Positions 16,621-24,531 of a stretch of DNA of 64,000 bases are shown here, in pieces. Within the stretch, counting starts at the first letter, position 1, and every line of letters begins with the position of its first letter. A program made the position numbers and the translations under genes. The stretch comes from B18-G4 sp003648575 (lineage in GTDB: Bacteria > Bacteroidota > Bacteroidia > Bacteroidales > B18-G4), in the NCBI GenBank assembly GCA_029942245.1, contig JAOZTN010000002.1:1-64000 (forward strand). The letters run 5' to 3'. The notes under the pieces were generated by a model. That model ran no database searches, had not been told where the DNA came from, and saw only the letters and a program-made list of their open reading frames with translations.

Positions 16621-17361
16621 TTACATTGAATCAACAAGTTCATCAGTGAGTTCCATATTATGGAAAACATTCTGAACATCGTCGTCCTCTTCGAAGCTTT
16701 CTATGATCTTCATGACCTTCTTAGAATCTTCGAGACTGAGTGTCGTAGTATCCTTAGGGATTCTACGTAATTCTGCACTTTCCGGCTCGATAGCCAGTTC
16801 ATCCAGTTTCTTCATCAGGGTACCGAAATCCTCCATTGCTGTAGTAACCGTAACAAAGCTTTCTTCTACTTCAAGATCTTCGGCACCGGCATCGATCATT
16901 TCCAATTCAAACTCATCCTGGTCGAGGTCGCCCAGAGGGATGGTAAAAACGCCTTTACGATCGAACATGAAACTGAGCGAACCATTGGTGCCCAGGTTAC
17001 CACTATACTTGTTGAAGATCGATCTTACATTGCTGACGGTTCTCTGTTGATTATCTGACGTGCATTCAACATATGCTGCAATACCGTGTGGCAGATAGCC
17101 TTCAAAAGTGTATTCCACAAAGGTGCTTCCATCTTTGTCTTTTCCCTTGTTGATGGCCCTTTCAATGTTGTCTTTCGGCATACTGGCACCCTTGGCGTTG
17201 GCAATAGCCAGGCGCAGTCTTGGATTAGCATCAGGGTCCGGGCCACTCTCTTTCACAGCGATGGTGATCTCTTTAATGATCTTGGAAAAGATCTTCGAAC
17301 GCTTGGCGTCATTGGCGCCCTTCTTTCTTTTAATGGTGGACCATTTATTGTGACCTGACAT
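16621..17361 (-). CDS. YebC/PmpR-family DNA-binding or translation factor
   Basis: A 246-residue member of the universal YebC/TACO1 family, starting with the diagnostic MSGHNKWSTIKRKKGANDAK. Members are known as transcriptional regulators (PmpR) and, more recently, as factors that help ribosomes with difficult sequences. The three-domain layout is intact: the basic N-terminal domain, then the two acidic lobes with NLGTNGSLSFMFDRKG and the C-terminal DDVQNVFHNM. It is monocistronic, with a terminator behind it and a TAnnTTTG box in front. Confidence 0.92.
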   Translation of the reverse strand: MSGHNKWSTIKRKKGANDAKRSKIFSKIIKEITIAVKESGPDPDANPRLRLAIANAKGASMPKDNIERAINKGKDKDGSTFVEYTFEGYLPHGIAAYVECTSDNQQRTVSNVRSIFNKYSGNLGTNGSLSFMFDRKGVFTIPLGDLDQDEFELEMIDAGAEDLEVEESFVTVTTAMEDFGTLMKKLDELAIEPESAELRRIPKDTTTLSLEDSKKVMKIIESFEEDDDVQNVFHNMELTDELVDSM

Positions 17362-17399
17362 TATGTTTGTTTTTAGTTCGCACTTTAATTTCGGACTTA

Positions 17400-17407
17400 C
17401 AAATATA
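17400..17407 (-). promoter_or_regulatory. Candidate -7 box for yebC
   Basis: TATATTTG on the minus strand fits TAnnTTTG about 39 bases before the ATG. The expected -33 position lies in the heptamer array and has no TTTG. Confidence 0.35.
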
Positions 17408-17413
17408 ACAAAA

Positions 17414-17483
17414 AGTGTTGGGTGTTGAGTGTTGAGTTTTTGGCGTTGGATTATTTTAGAATTTAGAACTTAAAATTATTGCG
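17414..17483. repeat. Heptamer array upstream of yebC
   Basis: Ten units hold register: AGTGTTG, GGTGTTG, AGTGTTG, AGTTTTT, GGCGTTG, GATTATT, TTAGAAT, TTAGAAC, TTAAAAT, TATTGCG. The GTGTTG family passes into a TTAGAAT family without a phase break. The 17362-17671 intergenic region otherwise holds the palindrome at 17480, a second array at 17564 and a terminator. Confidence 0.7.
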
Positions 17484-17502
17484 ACAGAGGCACCGAGTCG
17501 CA
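17480..17502. repeat. Short inverted repeat, GCGACAGAGGCACCGAGTCGC type
   Basis: TGCGAC (17480-17485) and GTCGCA (17497-17502) flank AGAGGCACCGA. It overlaps the end of the heptamer array. It resembles dispersed intergenic repeats seen in many draft genomes, but only one copy occurs in this window. Confidence 0.4.
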
Positions 17503-17563
17503 GAGTTTTACAGCCAATTATGCATGTAAAATGGGGTCGTGTTCCGTGCCATGGTACATTTGA

Positions 17564-17591
17564 AATGGGCAATGCCGAATGGGCAATGAAA
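17564..17591. repeat. Heptamer array (AATGGGC/AATGCCG)
   Basis: Four phased units, AATGGGC, AATGCCG, AATGGGC, AATGAAA, lying before the terminator of the DUF2807 gene. Confidence 0.55.
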
Positions 17592-17616
17592 AAGCCCAAT
17601 GCCAAACGCACAAAAT

Positions 17617-17648
17617 AAAAAAAGGGAAACAGCCATCGGCCATTTCCC
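17617..17648 (-). terminator. Rho-independent terminator of the DUF2807/barrel gene
   Basis: On the minus strand GGGAAA-TG-GCC-GAT-GGC-TG-TTTCCC forms a symmetrical stem followed by seven T, about 23 bases after the stop codon at 17672. Confidence 0.88.
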
Positions 17649-17671
17649 CATTTCAGGATATCGGAACGGAT

Positions 17672-19154
17672 CTACCATCCCAATAAGGTTATACCTGCTG
17701 CAAACTGATGCAATTCAGGTCCCTTGTCCGCACGGAACATGGTAATCATATTGTATGTCGCAAACAGGTTAATAAATCCCCAGCCGATACGAAAAGAGGC
17801 ATCTGCCTTAAAAGGCTGGAGATGAAAGTCGTCATAGGTATGGGTTTTGCTATAATTAGGTGAAGTCCGTGCCCATACATCTTCATATTGACCTGTTGAC
17901 GGGTCATACTGGGTGAGCGTGTATTCTTTATTCAACTCATTGTAATATTTCTTCTGCCATGACCACAGCCTTACGCCCAGGATCACACCCAGACTTACAT
18001 GAAATGAATTGCGTTTACGAAGAGTCTGGTTCTGCCATTCGAACAGAAGTGGGATCTGCAGGTATGCAATGGCCAGCTTCGATTTCCTGATGCTGATGCC
18101 CTCGTCAATATATCCGACCAGGTATGCTGAGTCAGGGTTTAGTGTAGTCTGTTTACGGAAACGATAGTTGTTCCACTGCAGCCCTATACCGGTGAGCATA
18201 CCCCATTCCTGGTTTTTACTCAGAGCAATATTCTGCTCATAGAAGTTCATGTTCACCTGGTAACCTTTACCCATGTCCATGTCCATATATTCATCTTCCG
18301 GACTGAACTTCATATTGAAATCCTTGGTCAGGTAACCATTTACTCCCAATTCAAAACCTGCCCAATGACCATTAAATTTGCGTTTTTTTACTTTGCACCA
18401 CTTCACATTTCCATCATCGGTTACCACCAGTCGCCTGTTGCCAATGGTGATCTTTGTGCTGTCATCTTCGATCACCTCTACATATATCCCGGCAATCTTT
18501 ACTTTGGTGGTGTCACCATAATTATTGGTTTCTATCCGCAGGTTTTCATTCTCACCAATTACTTCTCCTGCCACAATGGTCAGCGTTTCAGGCTTCCCAA
18601 CAACATCGATGCTGCCGGCACCTTTGGTATTGGAAACAACTTCCGTTGTTGCCTGTACGCTGGCTGATCCTGCACCACTTACGTTGGCTTTGCTCTCCTC
18701 GGTGAGCAGCTTTGAAGCGGAAAGGTCTCCTGCACCACTTACATTGAGCATATGTTTGCTTACTTCACCCGTCAGCAGAACACTGGCAGCACCGGAAACG
18801 TCAGTAGTTAGTTGGTTAAAATATACTTCCAACTCTACATCTGAGGCACCACTTGCTTTTAGCTTTAAATTTTCACCTTTCAATGCTGTAATGCCTTCCA
18901 GGCTGGCAGCACCATGGATATCGAGGCGTTCCACATTAGGAGTGGTGATATAAACGACCAGCTTATCGGAGTTCTTGATGCCTTTGGAAGAGATCTCCAA
19001 TGTTCCGTTGTTTACTTTGGTGATAACCTTATCGATGTGCTTCGATTCAGTTTCTACCACGACCCTGGTTATATCAGCCTGGCTGAGGAAAATGTCAAAA
19101 GCCCCTCCTGCATCTACTGCAGTAAACTCACCAACATCTCGTGTTTCTTTGCTG
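17672..19154 (-). CDS. DUF2807 adhesin-like domain fused to outer-membrane beta-barrel (5' end in gap)
   Basis: About 494 visible residues. The first half is a DUF2807 putative auto-transporter adhesin head, a right-handed beta-helix with repeating SGA/SGAGSA turns (DVSGAASV, NVSGAGDL, NVSGAGSA). The second half is a beta-barrel of the porin-family type (GHWAGFELGVNGYL through FAAGITLLGW). The N-terminus, including any signal peptide, is lost in the 100-N gap at 19155-19254. A continuous reading frame across the N run would join it to the upstream anti-sigma-like gene as one 735-residue protein, but that is almost surely artefact, because the upstream part carries a cytoplasmic-then-membrane topology that does not fit an outer-membrane protein. 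Likely cotranscribed with and controlled by the ECF sigma factor. Confidence 0.75.
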
Positions 19155-19254
19155 NNNNNNNNNNNNNNNNNNNNNNNNNNNNNNNNNNNNNNNNNNNNNN
19201 NNNNNNNNNNNNNNNNNNNNNNNNNNNNNNNNNNNNNNNNNNNNNNNNNNNNNN
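19155..19254. other. Scaffold gap (100 N)
   Basis: Exactly 100 N between the anti-sigma-like gene and the DUF2807/barrel gene. The boundary of both genes is hidden in it. Confidence 0.97.
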
Positions 19255-19879
19255 CGCTCGGGACATGCATTGGGTATTGGATATAGGGTGTCCGGGATAA
19301 CAATACGACCTTGTTTGAAGCAAGTGTGTTGAGTGTAGCTATTTTATTGGGGGAGGCAGCTTCTATTTTTTCAATGCTGATATTTTCCCTGCCGGGAGAA
19401 CTGATCTTCAGTTCTTCTGCTTTGCGGAAACTCATATCAATCAACTTCTGCTTGGAAGAAATAAGCTCAGTTGAGATGCTTTCCAGCCTGGAAAGATTGT
19501 TCAGCTGTCGGAGGGGTGTAACATCAGGGCTGAAGATGAGCCAGATGCCAGCGCTAAATAACAATAGTATGGCTGCAGCAGCGGCGTATCTCGCAGCCAG
19601 TGGAATGATGGCAACACGCTTTTTCAGGGATGCATGATGAGGATAAGTGATACCGTTATCGGGCTGAAGCTTTGTTTTGGTGTAAAGAACGCTTAGTTCA
19701 AAGCCCTCTTTGTCCATCGCAGCATCACCTTCGATGATGGCAATGGCCTTTTCATCCTCCAGGGGGATGCCGGTCTCCTCAGATCTCTTAAGGGATGACT
19801 TATTCTCAAACCGGATGTCAAGATCAGGTTTAAAGATCATCTCATCAAATCCTTCGTCCTTATGTTTGTTCTTATCCAT
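19255..19879 (-). CDS. Anti-sigma-factor-like single-pass membrane protein (3' end in gap)
   Basis: About 208 visible residues: a charged cytoplasmic N-terminus of about 95 residues, one transmembrane helix (YAAAAAILLLFSAGIWLIF), then a periplasmic part that runs into the N gap. There is no recognisable FecR domain or zinc anti-sigma motif (HxxxCxxC). The role is inferred from position: its ATG follows the TAA of the ECF sigma gene with no base between (TAAATG), the classical sigma/anti-sigma arrangement. The last visible residues before the gap could already be out of frame. Confidence 0.6.
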
Positions 19880-20365
19880 TTATATTACATGCTCAGGGCT
19901 TACGATATAATTTTTCAAAAATACCCTTGCCCTGTAGATATATACTTTTACCTGTGACTCGTTCAGGCCCGTGATCTCTCCAATCTCCTGGTATGAATAC
20001 CCTTCGTAATCGCGGAGCAGGATCACCGAACGCTGCACTTCATTCAGTTTCTTCAGTGCCTCATCCAGCACTTCCCTGAGGTCAGAATAATCATGGAAGG
20101 TAGTATTGCCTGCTTCAGGCATATCTTCCAGATTGTTCGTGTGCTTGTTTCTCCTGATCAGGTCGATCATGGTATGATATGCTGTGGTAAATAAGTATGA
20201 CTTGGCCTTATCCGCAGCCAGCTTTTTATGATTTACCCATAGCTTCTCAAAGGCATCCTGCACCACATCCTGCGCACCATGCTCATCCTTCAGGTTTTTC
20301 AGGATAAACCTGAACACACCATCAGCATGCTGATCCACACAATTATTATATTCACGGGTAGTCAT
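19880..20365 (-). CDS. ECF-type RNA polymerase sigma factor
   Basis: A 161-residue sigma-70-family ECF factor. Region 2 includes DVVQDAFEKLWVNHK and the helix KSYLFTTAYHTMIDLIRR; region 4 has the helix-turn-helix YEGYSYQEIGEITGLNESQV. In Bacteroidota such factors usually answer to envelope signals through a membrane anti-sigma protein encoded next door. The downstream gene here begins directly after the stop codon. The probable regulon includes the adjacent DUF2807/barrel gene, an inference from operon structure. The target promoter is not identifiable. Confidence 0.9.
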   Translation of the reverse strand: MTTREYNNCVDQHADGVFRFILKNLKDEHGAQDVVQDAFEKLWVNHKKLAADKAKSYLFTTAYHTMIDLIRRNKHTNNLEDMPEAGNTTFHDYSDLREVLDEALKKLNEVQRSVILLRDYEGYSYQEIGEITGLNESQVKVYIYRARVFLKNYIVSPEHVI

Positions 20366-20435
20366 TGATCCAATAAGCCTAATATCCTGATTTAATGATA
20401 TGACGGATTACTATGGATAAAGTTACACAAAAAAA

Positions 20436-20463
20436 AGTGTTGGGTGTTGGATGTTGAGTGTTG
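20436..20463. repeat. Heptamer array downstream of lepA
   Basis: Four phased units AGTGTTG, GGTGTTG, GATGTTG, AGTGTTG, then GATTGGT. It lies between the sigma gene start and the lepA stop (20483). Confidence 0.7.
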
Positions 20464-20482
20464 GATTGGTTTTCGATGAAAG

Positions 20483-22270
20483 CTAATCAAGTTTCAAAAC
20501 AGCAAGAAAAGCCTGCTGTGGCACTTCAACGTTCCCTACCTGACGCATGCGCTTCTTGCCCTTTTTCTGCTTTTCGAGGAGCTTGCGCTTACGAGTGATG
20601 TCCCCGCCATAACATTTGGCTGTAACATCTTTTCTTAAGGCCTTCACGGTTTCACGGGCGATGATCTTGGCGCCGATGCCTGCCTGTATGGCAATATCGA
20701 ATTGTTGCCTTGGAATCAGCTCTTTCAGCTTTACGCAAATGCGCCTGCCGAAATCATAGGCATTATCGCGATGGATCAAGGTAGAAAGGGCATCAACGGG
20801 TTCACCATTGAGCAGGATGTCGAGTTTGACCAGGTTGGCAGGCCTGTATTCCGACTGATGATAGTCGAAGGAGGCATATCCTTTGGAAATGCTTTTCAGC
20901 TTGTCATAGAAGTCGAAGACGATCTCGCCCAGTGGCATCTCAAAGGTTACCTCTACACGGTCGCTGGTGAGGTATACCTGGTTTTTCAGGGCTCCCCTTT
21001 TATCGATACATAATTTCATCACCGATCCCACATACTCCGTCTTGGAAATGACCTGGGCAATGATGTATGGTTCTTCTATATGGTCGATATATATCTGGTC
21101 CGGGAGGCCGGAAGGGTTATGCACTTCAATGACCTCTCCCTTATTCGATACTACTTTATAGGAAACGTTCGGTACGGTGGTGATCACGTTCATGTCGAAC
21201 TCACGATCGAGCCTTTCCTGTATGATTTCCATATGCAATAGCCCGAGGAACCCACAGCGGAATCCAAATCCTAGTGCCGCAGATGATTCAGGCTCAAAAG
21301 TGAGGGAAGCATCATTCAGTTGCAGCTTCTCGATGGAAGCCCTCAATTCTTCATAGTCATCGGCATCCACAGGGTAAATACCGGCGAAAACCATGGGTTT
21401 TACTTCTTCAAAGCCGTCAATGGCTATATCGCTGGGGTTTTCGATATGTGTTATCGTATCACCTACTTTTACTTCCTTGGATGATTTGATCCCAGAAATA
21501 ATGTATCCCACATCGCCTGCAGAAAGTTGCTTCCTGGCTTCAGGTTTCAGTTTTAATACTCCGACTTCATCTGCATTATATTCTTTATGGGTGCTAATGA
21601 ATTTTACATCATCACCTTTGATTATAGTACCATTCAGGATCCTGATGTAAGCAATGATGCCGCGGTAGGAGTTGAATACGGAATCAAAGATTAAGGCTTG
21701 AAGGGGTGCATCAGGATCACCCTTTGGCGCAGGGACTTTTTCGATGATGTCCTCCAGTATCCTGTCTACGCCATAGCCCGTCTTTCCGCTGGCTTCAATG
21801 ATACTGTCTCTGTCGCATCCGATTAAATCCACGATCTGGTCTTTCACATCCTCAGGCATTGCCGCTTCCAGGTCCATCTTGTTCAAAACCGGGATGATCT
21901 CCAGGTCGTTATCGATGGCCAGGTAGAGGTTGGAAATCGTCTGGGCCTGTATGCCCTGTGAGGCATCCACGATTAGCAAGGCACCTTCACAGGCTGCCAG
22001 TGATCGGGAAACTTCATAGGAAAAGTCGACATGCCCCGGTGTATCGATGAGGTTCAGGATGTATTGTTTTCCATCCTGTACATGCTCCATTTGTATCGCA
22101 TGGCTCTTGATAGTGATGCCACGCTCACGCTCAATATCCATATCATCCAGTACCTGCTCCTGCAGGTCGCGCTCAGAGATCGTTTCGGTGATCTCCAGCA
22201 GCCTGTCGGCCAGGGTACTCTTACCATGATCGATATGGGCGATGATACAGAAATTGCGGATGTTATCCAT
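20483..22270 (-). CDS. lepA: Elongation factor 4 (LepA)
   Basis: A 595-residue ribosome-bound GTPase that acts in ribosome assembly or back-translocation. G1 AHIDHGKST at residues 11-19, G2/G3 ERGITIKSHA and DTPGHVDF, G4 NKMD; EF-G-like domains II, III and V; and the LepA-specific C-terminal domain with YGGDITRKRKLLEKQKKGKK and the basic end RMRQVGNVEVPQQAF. Length and all signatures are normal. No terminator is visible behind it, where a heptamer array lies instead. Confidence 0.97.
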   Translation of the reverse strand: MDNIRNFCIIAHIDHGKSTLADRLLEITETISERDLQEQVLDDMDIERERGITIKSHAIQMEHVQDGKQYILNLIDTPGHVDFSYEVSRSLAACEGALLIVDASQGIQAQTISNLYLAIDNDLEIIPVLNKMDLEAAMPEDVKDQIVDLIGCDRDSIIEASGKTGYGVDRILEDIIEKVPAPKGDPDAPLQALIFDSVFNSYRGIIAYIRILNGTIIKGDDVKFISTHKEYNADEVGVLKLKPEARKQLSAGDVGYIISGIKSSKEVKVGDTITHIENPSDIAIDGFEEVKPMVFAGIYPVDADDYEELRASIEKLQLNDASLTFEPESSAALGFGFRCGFLGLLHMEIIQERLDREFDMNVITTVPNVSYKVVSNKGEVIEVHNPSGLPDQIYIDHIEEPYIIAQVISKTEYVGSVMKLCIDKRGALKNQVYLTSDRVEVTFEMPLGEIVFDFYDKLKSISKGYASFDYHQSEYRPANLVKLDILLNGEPVDALSTLIHRDNAYDFGRRICVKLKELIPRQQFDIAIQAGIGAKIIARETVKALRKDVTAKCYGGDITRKRKLLEKQKKGKKRMRQVGNVEVPQQAFLAVLKLD

Positions 22271-22498
22271 AGGGGTGCAAAAGTACTATTTATTCTTGAA
22301 AGATAAATGATTAAATGGAGCTTATGGGCTATTTGAGAATTAACATTATAAATAATATCAATCAAATAAATAATAATGCTAATTTTGGCGTCCTTTTATG
22401 AACAATAGTGAATTTAATCCGTTAGCATAAAAGGGATTAGACGAAGAAGGCCTGAACAATAGTGTCAGGTGAATTATTAACAGACAAATATTACAATT
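22271..22498. other. Divergent intergenic region, lepA / gap pair
   Basis: An AT-rich 228-base region serving both directions. A plus-strand TAATTTTG (22380-22387) is the best promoter element. The implied leader of about 105 bases before the first GAPDH gene has no obvious hairpin or riboswitch-like fold. Confidence 0.45.
22380..22387 (+). promoter_or_regulatory. Candidate -7 box for the GAPDH-pair operon
   Basis: TAATTTTG fits TAnnTTTG. There is no good TTTG at the -33 spacing. It would give a leader of about 105 bases. Confidence 0.35.
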
Positions 22499-23521
22499 AT
22501 GGACAAGATTCGAGTTGGAATTATGGGATTCGGAGAGGTTGGCCGCCATATCTACAGGCTGTGCCTCAATGATGACCGTATTGAGATCGTAGCCATCGCC
22601 GACCTTGGCCGTCCCGATATCCTGGAGTATCTGCTGAAAGTAGAGACCAAGGGAGATATCGACGTGAAACTGGAAGGGAACTTCCTGGTTTCGTCAAACG
22701 GACGTGCAAGGATGATTCAGGGCAAGAGCCTGATACCTGGTGATATACTCTGGGATATCCTGGGTGTAGATGTTGCGATCGATGGAACAGGTATATACAA
22801 ATCAAGGGCAGAACTGACACCGCACCTGCAGGCAGGTGCCAAAAGGCTTGTGTTAACGACACTGCCAACAGACGAAATAGATCGGATAGCCATCATGGGT
22901 TTGAACGAAAACACCATGGAAGCAAGTGATAAGATCGTTTCAGCAGGTTCTGCAACGACCAATGCCACTGCGCTCATCCTGAAAGTACTTGAGGAAGCAT
23001 TTGGTGTTGATTATGCCATGCTGACCACCGTGCACTCCTATACTTCTGACCAGCCTTTACGCGATAAGGCCAGCACAGATTTCAGGAGAAGCCGTTCAGC
23101 TGCAGAGAATATTATTCCCAATGAAACACCCAGCCCGCGCTGGATCCAGCATGTGATGCCGGAATTCAAAGGACGCATAGAAGGCTCTGCACTCAACGTG
23201 CCGGTTCCTAATGGATCGCTGCTCGACCTCACCCTTGTTCTGAAAAAAGGAGGAACAACCAAAGAGGAGATCAATGAAGCAGTGGCCAAATGGGCCGAAA
23301 AGAATCCGCATATTGCAAGGGTGGTGACGGATCCCATCGTGTCAACTGATGTTATCGGCGACACCCGCTCGGTGAATTTCGATACTCAGGCAACCATGAT
23401 GTCTCCGGGCAGGATGGTAAAGATACTGACCTGGTACCACACTGCACTCGCAACAGCGAGCAGAATCATAGATGTGATCGTAGCTTATGATGAATTAGAC
23501 AAGAAAGGAGGCTCACAATGA
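22499..23521 (+). CDS. GAPDH-like protein lacking the catalytic cysteine (predicted pseudoenzyme)
   Basis: A full-length 340-residue member of the type I glyceraldehyde-3-phosphate dehydrogenase family, collinear with the intact GAPDH encoded next. The active-site signature SNASCTTNC is SAGSATTNA here, so the catalytic Cys is Ala152 and the second Cys is also Ala. Other functional positions are changed too: the NAD loop NGFGRIGR is MGFGEVGR, the phosphate-binding Arg of ASRVPVPDGS is Asn (ALNVPVPNGS), the TTTG loop is NETP, and the nicotinamide-side loop WYDNEWGYS is WYHTALATA. The active-site His (TTVHSYTSDQ) and the fold-defining SAAENIIP remain. There are no stops or frameshifts. Classical dehydrogenase activity is very unlikely, while a structural, regulatory or heterotetramer role is inferred. 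The stop overlaps the next ATG (ATGA). Confidence 0.88.
   Translation: MDKIRVGIMGFGEVGRHIYRLCLNDDRIEIVAIADLGRPDILEYLLKVETKGDIDVKLEGNFLVSSNGRARMIQGKSLIPGDILWDILGVDVAIDGTGIYKSRAELTPHLQAGAKRLVLTTLPTDEIDRIAIMGLNENTMEASDKIVSAGSATTNATALILKVLEEAFGVDYAMLTTVHSYTSDQPLRDKASTDFRRSRSAAENIIPNETPSPRWIQHVMPEFKGRIEGSALNVPVPNGSLLDLTLVLKKGGTTKEEINEAVAKWAEKNPHIARVVTDPIVSTDVIGDTRSVNFDTQATMMSPGRMVKILTWYHTALATASRIIDVIVAYDELDKKGGSQ
23504..23511 (+). promoter_or_regulatory. Perfect Shine-Dalgarno before the active GAPDH gene
   Basis: AAAGGAGG, with a 6-base spacer to the ATG at 23518. It lies inside the last codons of the upstream GAPDH-like gene. Such a complete site stands out here because most genes in the window lack one. 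Confidence 0.8.
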
Positions 23522-24525
23522 GAGTAGCAATAAACGGATTTGGAAGGATAGGACGCTCAGTGTTTCGTATTCTCAATGCGAGGGAAGATATCGATGTGAT
23601 CGCTATCAACGACCTCTTTGATGATGAAGTGCTGGCATACCTGCTGAAATATGATACTGTAATGTCGGGCTTTGGACAGGACATCACCCTGGAAGGTGAT
23701 TACCTGATCACTCCTTATGAAAAAGTGAAAATGCTTGCCATCAGGGATCCGAAAGAACTTCCATGGAAAGAATTGAATATTGATGTTGTTGTTGAAGCAA
23801 CAGGGATCTTCCGAACAAGGGAAAGTCTCGTGTCTCACCTCGAAGCCGGCGCGAAGAGGGTCATTCTCACCGTTCCTTCGAAAGATGAGATCGACTGCAC
23901 TGTTGTACTTGGTGTAAATGATGATGAACTCAAACCTGAGCATAAGATCATATCTAACGCTAGCTGTACTACAAATTGCCTGGCGCCGATGGCCAAGGTC
24001 CTCAACGATTCCTTTGGTATCAAAGAGGGTCTCATGACAACCACCCATGCGTATACCAACGATCAGCGACTGGCTGATGTACCGCATAAAGACTGGCGTC
24101 GTGGACGTGCTGCCGCTGAAAATATCATCCCAACCACTACCGGTGCTGCCGTAGCTGTTGGCAAGGTGATCCCCGAACTTAAGGGCAAACTCGACGGTAT
24201 GGCCTCAAGGGTACCCGTACCCGACGGATCAGTGGTCGACCTGGTGGTTGAGGTGGAAAAAGACGTAACGCTTGATGATATTAACGCCGCTGTCAGGATT
24301 GCTTCCAAAACCAAGAAGATGGAAAATATCCTTCTCTATTCAGAAGACCAGGTTGTGTCATCCGACATCGTGGGGAACTCATATAGCTCCATCTACGATC
24401 CTGAATATACCAAGGTGCTCGGAAAACGCATCGTTCGTACATTGAACTGGTATGATAATGAATGGGGATACTCCAACAGAGTTGTTGACCTTATTACCAT
24501 GTTAATGGCATTCGAAGAAAAGTAA
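23518..24525 (+). CDS. gap: Glyceraldehyde-3-phosphate dehydrogenase, type I
   Basis: A 335-residue glycolytic/gluconeogenic enzyme oxidising and phosphorylating glyceraldehyde-3-phosphate with NAD+. All catalytic marks are intact: NGFGRIGR (6-13), Asp32-type NDLFD, SNASCTTNC with catalytic Cys150, THAYTNDQ with His177, Thr208-Gly209, Arg231 in ASRVPVPDGS and WYDNEWGYSNRV. The Asp after the second strand (AINDL) favours NAD+ over NADP+. Its ATG overlaps the stop of the Cys-less paralogue and has its own strong ribosome-binding site, so both would be made from one mRNA, possibly with this one in excess. It ends 6 bases from the convergent T9SS gene, with no terminator between. Confidence 0.96.
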   Translation: MRVAINGFGRIGRSVFRILNAREDIDVIAINDLFDDEVLAYLLKYDTVMSGFGQDITLEGDYLITPYEKVKMLAIRDPKELPWKELNIDVVVEATGIFRTRESLVSHLEAGAKRVILTVPSKDEIDCTVVLGVNDDELKPEHKIISNASCTTNCLAPMAKVLNDSFGIKEGLMTTTHAYTNDQRLADVPHKDWRRGRAAAENIIPTTTGAAVAVGKVIPELKGKLDGMASRVPVPDGSVVDLVVEVEKDVTLDDINAAVRIASKTKKMENILLYSEDQVVSSDIVGNSYSSIYDPEYTKVLGKRIVRTLNWYDNEWGYSNRVVDLITMLMAFEEK

Positions 24526-24531
24526 TTCTGA

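Noticed and set aside
17672..19879. One 735-residue fusion protein
   Set aside because: It depends on reading through 100 N; the two parts have incompatible cellular locations.
22388..22498. Riboswitch in the leader before the GAPDH pair
   Set aside because: No stable stem or known consensus could be found in this AT-rich leader.
22499..23521. The Cys-less GAPDH gene as a simple pseudogene or sequencing error
   Set aside because: The frame is intact over 340 codons and several separate functional positions differ in a consistent way, so neither decay by frameshift nor a single base error explains it.
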